Shown here: positions 58,901 to 64,000 of the stretch, one piece after another
Numbering within the stretch: the stretch's first letter is position 1
Layout of the letters: each line of letters begins with the position of its first letter
Assembly: GCA_003117195.1 (NCBI GenBank)
Contig: BDSI01000147.1
Span: 1-64,000 of the forward strand
From: Eudorina sp. 2006-703-Eu-15
Lineage: Eukaryota > Chlorophyta > Chlorophyceae > Chlamydomonadales > Volvocaceae
Length of the DNA stretch: 64,000 nt
Direction of reading: 5' to 3'
Position numbers and translations under genes: made by a program
Notes under the pieces: generated by a model
Told to the model about the DNA's origin: nothing
Databases searched by the model: none
The model's input: only the letters and a program-made list of their open reading frames with translations

Positions 58901-59148
58901 ACCCCAACGGCCTCGACCTGATCCTCGTGGCCAACAAGACTGGAGGCAGTGTCGTGGAACCACTTCGCCAAGCAATCGACTCCATCACGAAGCCGCCCCA
59001 GGACCGCACAGCAATGGACGAGACCCACCTGCGACTACCCCAATGGGTGCGCAAACACATACGTAGGTTGAAAGAGAAGTACGAAACCGGCTGTGCACCT
59101 AGCCTGAGCTCCCGGAGATGTGACAACCTGACCGACGACGAACGATAG
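55876..59148 (+). CDS. D2 RT C-terminal part and long linker
   Basis: 1090 codons, continuing the RT: YGCLTPDENDRHH, then AFADDLAIL (the catalytic Asp pair), KVNVSKCQLQGI, PYKYLGVHIT. From about residue 300 to 1090 no domain is recognised: charged, Pro-rich, with YYTVAWQRTL near residue 620 matching the last part of the D1 protein. The ATG at 55876 overlaps the previous ORF in another frame and is probably not a true start; the segment belongs to one polyprotein. The stop lies 17 bases before the next ORF. Confidence 0.82.
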   Translation: MATQWRKGYRYGCLTPDENDRHHFSSGAFADDLAILTNNVSDTRVQCAKIEAYCTWGGLKVNVSKCQLQGILHGRARSDRDLSRGPGSKPYDAALARMLKGQIRIDGEALPYEPPTEPYKYLGVHITPTLDWAEQVAYTRAEIKRRGQGIVESLATPDQRINMIKTLIHPKVAYGLCAMAYTPHDVASFDSQIAGIAKRSYGLKKGFPTRAILAPTDQMGLGVGSIRTLYVHRATKALVTSLNDPGRLGVVTRALLRVQGQHAGNIPIHQLKRESRFYTTLKQLALVREAGLELTDQGEHYHQEANSLAQLLGEGLMTPTEHALPFRCLQPLLELGLDLRALRDNNTGQHLIDTTQLQRIRGRRVRQKHKVALNRLSLALSEDATTRTGAAKYRSAAPLPADLRKIPGDPTVTGLTRRGTVPNPLPGDYITRYMRPAGMQNPDQNARPDPENTHPDHMRHRAQDTEAPAPAPLTGNVRPSRPGRSRNPDGKNRKHELQKLDLRRNKGKPVNGITDTDPIGWVPQQGPLTVEHCALLLRLPNLRGLSQRVPDAQRLYNMLMGNQDWPEGVPTEHGFAITQALFGTQDRVARIIAQTRKRVDADPPPSKQKRTGRHSRPTHRTYYTVAWQRTLIPKGALPLYEAHKYTPRDLRPYTTGDDGEGGMLDVEWEPTEEEETRLASQDTWDTLLSEYNHRREHGIEHEPGRVNQAQDQHLTDEQRQGRWEEECYQTTRGQRTLRRYVEIDTEARNPEMDIHPTGKYTIQIGKHNCAPGAAHPIFSDPRDREPADLQTAKRAYVYDPRGKCLGMLPATRLRDMWLRYTAAKSAHPEEHARLAAPGGFPEDVARLLLRYRDRGGSKTNTVKKAHEKRLSEYLMERLMQAIGADTERFASPLNVAKCTRVYHARFPEDKLFGASHDAYQQPFRGASVAHPEPTPEEGHHAMRWALGWADAERNHTDPTATLLVFPASKTAPYTRYLRHDLVTHVGTISTDRSDSNLSNDAIWEDVPSYPNGLDLILVANKTGGSVVEPLRQAIDSITKPPQDRTAMDETHLRLPQWVRKHIRRLKEKYETGCAPSLSSRRCDNLTDDER

Positions 59149-59164
59149 ATGCAGCGCACACCTG

Positions 59165-60754
59165 ATGTTCCCAGCAAAAATAGCTCTGCGCCATGACGCT
59201 GAATCCGGCATATACACTGATGGGTCTGTCCAAAAGATCCAGGTTGATGAAGCCGAAGCGCAAGTCCTTGGGGCGGCCGCGGTCGATGCCCTCACAGGCA
59301 AAACGCTCTACATAGATGTTAATGCAGGAACGACGGGATGCCAAACCATTACACGTTGCGAGCTCAGTGCTATCCACCAAGGTCTTACAATGAGAAATGA
59401 CGAGGAGGGCCTCAACAACGCACCCATTACAATCTGGACTGACTCAGCCGCGTCACTGTTTCTGATAAAGAAAATGATAAATCAACCTACGAAACTCGCG
59501 CTCAGTAAACACAAAGACCTACTTACGAACATTGTACGGATTCTGAAAGAACGAGCTGTAAGGAAACTCAAGACACATCTTCTGAAGGTAAAATCCCACA
59601 CAGGAATAAAATACAATGACGCGGCTGATAGAGCGGCAGTTAAGGCTGCGCGCCGGGACGCGCCCGACGACGCCACGTGGCAAACAGAAACGTCCGACAA
59701 CGACCCCAGAGCGCACTATTGGTGGGTGCGAAAAGCCAGCGGGCCGGAACGCACCGCCGGTCACTACGCCAACGACCTTAACCGAGGGGTGACATCGCTA
59801 ATAAAACCAGAGGTGCACCTCGGTTACACCAAACCAACCCTGTACACGTCCTTCATGTCAGCCACGCTCCCGCACCTAGACATCCGTACAAGCGCGCGCA
59901 CCCTCAACCGGCGCGCGGGAAGGCACAAGAAACTCAAGCGGTGTATGGACTTTTGGTACGGACAACTGTGGAACAACAAACTGGCGCAGCGCTTCCGACG
60001 TCCCCTGGTAGGCACCAAACGATCGCGTATACAATCCGCAGTCCCACCACACATGGTGGAGACCGCACCCTGCCCACTGTGCCGGGGTCCCGACTCTGGA
60101 GGACACATCCTGGGTGGCTGTAAACACCCGGACATGACAGCCCTCTACATCAAACGACACAATGTCGCAGTCCGGCAGATCGCCAGACTGCTCGCCACAG
60201 GACGCTTGGGTGGTTGCTTCATGATCATGGATGCTTGTCAGGCGCAGCAGCTCCCTGACTATGCCGCGAGCACCCGCATACCGGAGTGGGTGCTGCCAAA
60301 TACACCCACCGACCTCCGCCTAAAACTCAGACCGGACATACTGTTCATACCAACGATACCACTCCTGGAGGCAAGTAAACCGGGATACACAGGCCCCTGG
60401 GATCGCGAGGACCACACCGTGCACATTCTTGAAATCGGCTACACCTCAGACACCAACCACACTGCGAAACAGCACGACAAAGTGCAGCAGCACGAGACCC
60501 TAGCCAAAGAGCTTGCAGAAGCGGGATGGAAGGTGCGCTATACGAAACAGGACGCCATCAGTCTGGGTTTCGGGGGAACCATACGAAAAGACCTCCTTCC
60601 ACTCCTGGTTGAGCTCGGGGCCTGCAGCCACGCAGCCAGGGCGTGCTTGAACGACCTGCACGACCATGCCGTACATATGCTGAACGGCATCGTTACACTC
60701 CGACGCAAGATGGAAAGAGGACAACCTGTAGGAGACAATCCATCAGGAACTTAG
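59165..60754 (+). CDS. D2 RNase H, CCHC finger and restriction-like endonuclease
   Basis: 529 codons. RNase H occupies residues ~12-165: GIYTDGSVQK, TRCELSAIHQG, TIWTDSAASLF, VKSHTGIKYNDAADRAA, which give the four acidic residues. A CCHC motif follows (CPLCRGPDSGGHILGGC, CX2CX7HX4C), then RHNVAVRQIARLL. The PD-(D/E)XK-type endonuclease is seen in RLKLRPDILFIP and VHILEIGYTSD. This finger plus nuclease is the signature of restriction-like endonuclease LINEs such as R2, here added to an APE-bearing element as in Dualen. The frame is +1 to the preceding ORF. Its first ATG is 17 bases after that stop, so reinitiation or a lost base are both possible. D1 lacks this part. Confidence 0.88.
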   Translation: MFPAKIALRHDAESGIYTDGSVQKIQVDEAEAQVLGAAAVDALTGKTLYIDVNAGTTGCQTITRCELSAIHQGLTMRNDEEGLNNAPITIWTDSAASLFLIKKMINQPTKLALSKHKDLLTNIVRILKERAVRKLKTHLLKVKSHTGIKYNDAADRAAVKAARRDAPDDATWQTETSDNDPRAHYWWVRKASGPERTAGHYANDLNRGVTSLIKPEVHLGYTKPTLYTSFMSATLPHLDIRTSARTLNRRAGRHKKLKRCMDFWYGQLWNNKLAQRFRRPLVGTKRSRIQSAVPPHMVETAPCPLCRGPDSGGHILGGCKHPDMTALYIKRHNVAVRQIARLLATGRLGGCFMIMDACQAQQLPDYAASTRIPEWVLPNTPTDLRLKLRPDILFIPTIPLLEASKPGYTGPWDREDHTVHILEIGYTSDTNHTAKQHDKVQQHETLAKELAEAGWKVRYTKQDAISLGFGGTIRKDLLPLLVELGACSHAARACLNDLHDHAVHMLNGIVTLRRKMERGQPVGDNPSGT

Positions 60755-60895
60755 CACACAATGCAGAACGTGATTTCACATTAGCGGTGGCGGGTAGCGT
60801 ATAGGCAAGGGGAAACCCATAGCCTCATCACTCCTGCCCCCTTAACACATGCCACAGTCCCTGACTGGGCGTATTATTATTATTATTATTATTTC
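60755..60895 (+). repeat. D2 3' UTR and (ATT)n tail
   Basis: Ends CCCCCTTAACACATGCCACA...GGGCG(TAT)n. The conserved CCCCTTAACACATGCCA element and triplet tail are shared with three other LINE tails in the window. Confidence 0.75.
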
Positions 60896-61089
60896 TGATT
60901 GAGCTTGGCACGCATCGCACATGACAAAGCGGCACACTGCTGCACCGGCCTATCCGCATACATGACCACACCTTCCACAGCCTCAACGACATCATAAAAT
61001 GTAGACGGGTACTGGAGTGAATTCCCGTAACCCCCATCACCCGCCAATGAACGCACCGTGGTGGGCTAACAGGGAACTCTTTGACTCAG

Positions 61090-61210
61090 GGCCGGTGACG
61101 GCAGCGTACAGGCTCTAATGAGCCTCGCTCACTCATCGATCGTCCCTGTCCCCTTAACACATGCCAGGGTGTTGCCCGGCGTAATATTATTATAATTTTA
61201 TTATTACGTA
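61090..61210 (+). repeat. Truncated LINE 3' tail, copy c
   Basis: CCCCTTAACACATGCCAGGG, then GCCCGGCGTAATATTATT and an A/T triplet tract, in the same orientation as D2 and 200 bp after it. Confidence 0.72.
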
Positions 61211-61315
61211 CAGCGCGTGAATTTCAGGGCTGGTGGTGGTAGCTGGGTAATGAGGTGCCTGTATGCATGTGTGGTAAGAAGAGAATCCGGGTCCAGAACC
61301 TTCCCTGTGCTTGGC

Positions 61316-61672
61316 GTTTTTGGGCGGGGCCCCAGCGCGAAGCGCGTTCGGGGGGCCCCGCCCCCTAGGATTGCCCATGTCCGTGTGTGTGTGTGTGTGT
61401 GTCCGGTAACGGCAAAACGTTCATTATCCGCTAAACTAATTCGCTATGTTTGTCATATTAATTGTCCTCTATTGCAAGGTATTCTTGGTTTGGCTGAAAA
61501 AAATTCTTTGCGCACAAACGGTCAAAGTAAAGCTCCGCGGTCTCCATGGACCCGAGTCAACATCCACCCAACGCCTCTCGCGCTCATGTTTGTTGCAACA
61601 GATGCCGCGTGATGAATACTTGGATTAGGAATGGGCGGCGCGTGCTAAATTGAACTTCGATAGTGTTCTGAT
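61316..61672 (+). repeat. Dispersed repeat R, copy 2
   Basis: Inverted counterpart of 9696-10038, 51 kb away. It begins with the same GGGCGGGGCCCC hairpin, contains a longer (TG)n run (61381-61402), and keeps the ~58-codon frame VCHINCPLLQGILGLA. I assign no product. Confidence 0.78.
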
Positions 61673-62500
61673 GTTTGAACATCAAGATACCACCAACATC
61701 AAGATTTGCCTTTCTGTCTTGCCAGATGAATACAACTCAACAATATGTATTGAACCAAAGTTTCAAGATGCAAAGGGATAGCGTACCGAGTGCCAACGAG
61801 TTCTCCAGTTCCGATGGCCCAAAGTCCGGGTCTCACCGCGGCTTTTTCGCACCCTGATTTTGTCTTACATTTGCTATGTAACTATTGATAGAAAACTTTA
61901 GAGGTTCACGTCTGCTGCGGGCGTGCAACTGAAGGGTTGCATGCCTGCCGACGGACCAAACAACTACAGTTTCACGGCAAAACAAGGATGCTTCAAGCTT
62001 GCTTTGTGATCATCTGCTTGACAGACGGATGTGGTAGTGCACTATGGCACTATCGTTACCATAGTGCCGATACGATGACCGCCGTCGCCGGCGGCGCGTA
62101 CTGCAGGATGGTTTCGGGGCTGCCGACGTGTTTGGGCCTGGTGAATCTATGCACGCCGAACCCCCTTCAACATCAACGACACCCCCAATGGCAACCTTTC
62201 ACTCTCTCACACTGTTGCGCGGTAATAGAGTTTTCTTTCTAAAGCAAGCGGCCTGTACGGATTATAGGGGGCCCCGCCCTTTTCCGGCTTCGAAGAAGCC
62301 GACCCCTACTTGTCCTCTTCTGGATGGGGATCCGTCCCGCCTGCTGCTGTGACCATCCCTTCGGTATTGTTGCCCCCTCCCGCTGTGTACAGCGAGGTAT
62401 GTCTGGGTGGGGATATGGCCCTCTGTATTTCTGTTCACGGCATAGGTGTAACTTTTCGATCTATTAGGGGTGTTTCAATCGATGGGCCTGAAACCACGCA
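61673..62500. other. No gene seen
   Basis: Short frames only. A small hairpin GGCTTCGAAGAAGCC lies near 62285. The CCATAGTGC/GCACTATGG pairing at 62036-62066 gives another short inverted repeat (GTGCACTATGGCACTATCG). Confidence 0.4.
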
Positions 62501-62529
62501 CGTTTTTGCTACGCAAAGTGTTTCTATGG

Positions 62530-62640
62530 GAGGGTACCACTACTGTGGCGTAGTAAATTTTGCTACGGTGTAGCAAATTTACGACGGCCATTTTGGCCCG
62601 TCGTAAAATTTGCTACGCGTAGCAAGGCGCGCGTAGTATG
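62530..62640. repeat. Imperfect palindrome
   Basis: TGCTACGGTGTAGCAAATTTAC GACGGCC ATTTT GGCCCGTC GTAAAATTTGCTACGCGTAGCA: the arms pair over about 25 bp with few mismatches. The TAGTAAATTTTGCTACG block to the left is a further partial copy of one arm. It could be a MITE-like or snap-back remnant. Confidence 0.65.
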
Positions 62641-63696
62641 GAGCTTGTGGAGCGAGCTTACTTGTTACTGCATGTATTGATTTCCCTGGACTGACGTTGT
62701 GCTTGGAATACACAGGCTGGCTTTTCCGTTGACCACCTTTCCACAACAAAGAACATTGGCAGTATAATTTGCTTTCACGCACGCACTATCTAAAGCTACT
62801 AGCTGTATAACGAGAAGATCAGACTTGAATACCTCGAAGCCATTACTTTCAAGTGTGTAGGCTTGCAGTTCTGTGTCCATACATGGACGGCCCGGGCCTG
62901 CCCTCGCTCTGGCACGGTGACAATTTCAACGGGCCTCAACCCAAGAACCAGTACTGTTTGCCGTTAGTGCACGACCTTATTTGCCAGCCCGGGGTGCCGC
63001 TTAGCGTGCTTGCTGGTCGGCACATGGCGGGACACATGCCCTCTTGGTCTGGAAGGGGCCCTGGGACACGGTTACGCAGGTTCTTGGTGATTGTCTGAGC
63101 CACCTCAGCAAAGAAAGAAAGAAAGGAAGAAAGCTTTACTCCTGGACCTCTAAGCCCAAGCGTGTGTTGAGTGGACCGCCGATTTAAGGATTGGGAGTCG
63201 ACATTGGTCACCAGTATTTTGTTCACGCAGGTATCCGCCTGCGGCCCCTATCCGTGTTACCAGGCCGCCGAAACCGTCTCCTAGTATGTGGCCGGACTGT
63301 TGTGACCGAAGCCACAAGTCCAACTGCTGGGGGCAGTCAGAACTGCCGATTAAGGAGACCTGGTGTGTTTAAGAACACATTTTGCCAACCAGTAGTGGTA
63401 CGGTCGGTGCGGTGGACGCACGAGCCCAACCGACGACTGTTACCCCGGTGACCCTTAATCGGGATCGAGATGCCAGAGGCTTGCGCTCCAACTATGCGAT
63501 TTGACGCAATAGTTCCCGTTTGTAAATAGTTTTACAAACTGGTGCCATTGTGGCAGGTGTCATAGTGACGACCCAAAGAAGGCCAGTTGCGGCGCATTGT
63601 GCGACGGTTACCTGAAAACGGAGAGAATGCCAAATAGGATTGGACATCAAGTTAAAGACAGTTGTTAATCATGCATGCGAGGGCACGATACAACAA
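62641..63696. other. No gene seen; probable 3' region of the next chromovirus at right
   Basis: Contains a GAAAGAAAGAAAGGAAGAAAG purine run at 63110-63131, otherwise unremarkable. If the chromovirus at the right edge ends here, its 3' LTR should lie in this stretch, but without the partner LTR in the window it cannot be delimited. Confidence 0.35.
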
Positions 63697-64000
63697 CTAT
63701 CCACCCTTCGGCGGAAGCGTCCTCGCTGACTGCTTAGCCCGGGCCCGCACTGCGTCGAGTTCCGGCAGCAAATCAGGAGTAGTGAAGTGCCTCGCAGGCT
63801 CCCAACTGTTGTGCTCAGAGGAGTATCCAGCCCACTTGACGAGCCACTCATGCACGTTGCGAAACCGTTTACCCGACCGAATGCGGCGGCACCTGTAGTC
63901 GAGAATGCGCTCGACGGACCACAGGGGTTTCGAGTCAGACAGCCAGGCAACAGGCGCAGGATCGGGTTGCGACGGGGTTTCCATGGCGTGTTCCCGGGCA
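63697..64000 (-). CDS. Chromodomain of a second chromovirus (partial, runs off right edge)
   Basis: The minus-strand frame ending at 63697 contains LWSVERILDYRCRR, then WLVKWAGYSSEHNSWEPARHF and LLPELDAVRARAK, a chromodomain with its aromatic positions. It is related to, but clearly different from, the one at 36468-37124. The in-frame ATG at 63984 is probably internal, because pol should lie upstream, beyond the window. Its tail is basic (RAKQSARTLPPKGG). Confidence 0.78.
   Translation of the reverse strand, partial: AREHAMETPSQPDPAPVAWLSDSKPLWSVERILDYRCRRIRSGKRFRNVHEWLVKWAGYSSEHNSWEPARHFTTPDLLPELDAVRARAKQSARTLPPKGG

Larger units (their letters stand above)
50858..60895 (+). mobile_element. 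Dualen/RandI-like LINE D2, nearly full length
   Basis: Order on the plus strand: ORF1 with membrane segments (50858-52069), Josephin-like protease + APE + RT (52109-55918 and 55876-59148), RNase H + CCHC + restriction-like endonuclease (59165-60754), then the 3' end CCCCCTTAACACATGCCACA and an (ATT)n tail at 60874-60893. The possession of both endonuclease types, RNase H and a cysteine protease is the diagnostic Dualen set. Frames are broken at a few points. The 5' end is uncertain, and no TSD could be identified. Confidence 0.85.

Overview
The window looks like nuclear DNA of a chlorophyte green alga, most likely volvocine/Chlamydomonas-like. The reasons are a GC-rich base composition, GT..CAG introns in phase, a Dualen/RandI-type non-LTR retrotransposon (a class first described from Chlamydomonas reinhardtii), a split-direct-repeat tyrosine-recombinase retrotransposon of the PAT/TOC3/Kangaroo kind, and chromodomain Ty3 elements. 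The species is an inference. Almost everything recognisable is repetitive, so this resembles pericentromeric or heterochromatic sequence. There is one candidate host gene.

Layout. (1) 1-8310: tandem satellite of ~180 bp monomers in higher-order blocks, with four interspersed ~127 bp variant cassettes. (2) 8311-10240: no clear gene, two weakly coding-like stretches, and one copy of a ~343 bp repeat whose inverted partner lies at 61316-61672. (3) 10241-11879: an intact 1.64 kb DNA transposon with 26 bp terminal inverted repeats and TTA target duplications (PIF/Harbinger-like ends). It carries a small spliced gene that is not a transposase. (4) 11883-45508: a second member of the same family, head-to-head with the first and sharing its TTA. 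Its ~1.6 kb is blown up to 33.6 kb by nested insertions. One is a cluster of four tyrosine-recombinase retrotransposon copies (12513-28078, order minus, plus, plus, minus). The other is a Dualen-like LINE (about 29470-45160, minus strand), which is itself split by a complete chromovirus (35787-43397, 366 bp LTRs, 5 bp TSD cccac). (5) 45512-49490: a candidate host gene for a secreted protein, with phase-0 exons and a long intron-like interval holding microsatellites. (6) 49491-50060: two minus-strand LINE 3' tails. (7) ~50858-60895: a nearly full-length Dualen-like LINE on the plus strand, followed by another LINE tail. (8) 61316-64000: second copy of the inverted repeat, a large imperfect palindrome, and the 3' end (chromodomain) of another chromovirus running in from the right.

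Order of events that can be read off: transposon pair, then the LINE and the recombinase elements inserted into the second transposon, then the chromovirus into the LINE (its LTRs look identical by eye, so it is young). Removing the chromovirus and one copy of its TSD rejoins the LINE reading frame exactly.

Most notable points: (a) both LINEs carry a Josephin-like cysteine protease, with the catalytic Cys/His/Asp positions present, next to hydrophobic membrane-type segments; (b) the chromovirus 5' leader holds eight tiny hairpins in ~150 nt, three of them with C(UUCG)G loops in the sense RNA; (c) the chromovirus carries an exact 15-nt internal copy of its polypurine tract almost at its midpoint; (d) gag and pol of the chromovirus share one frame, separated by stop codons; (e) a Dam-methylase-like domain with a degenerate catalytic motif occurs in both the recombinase elements and the chromovirus.
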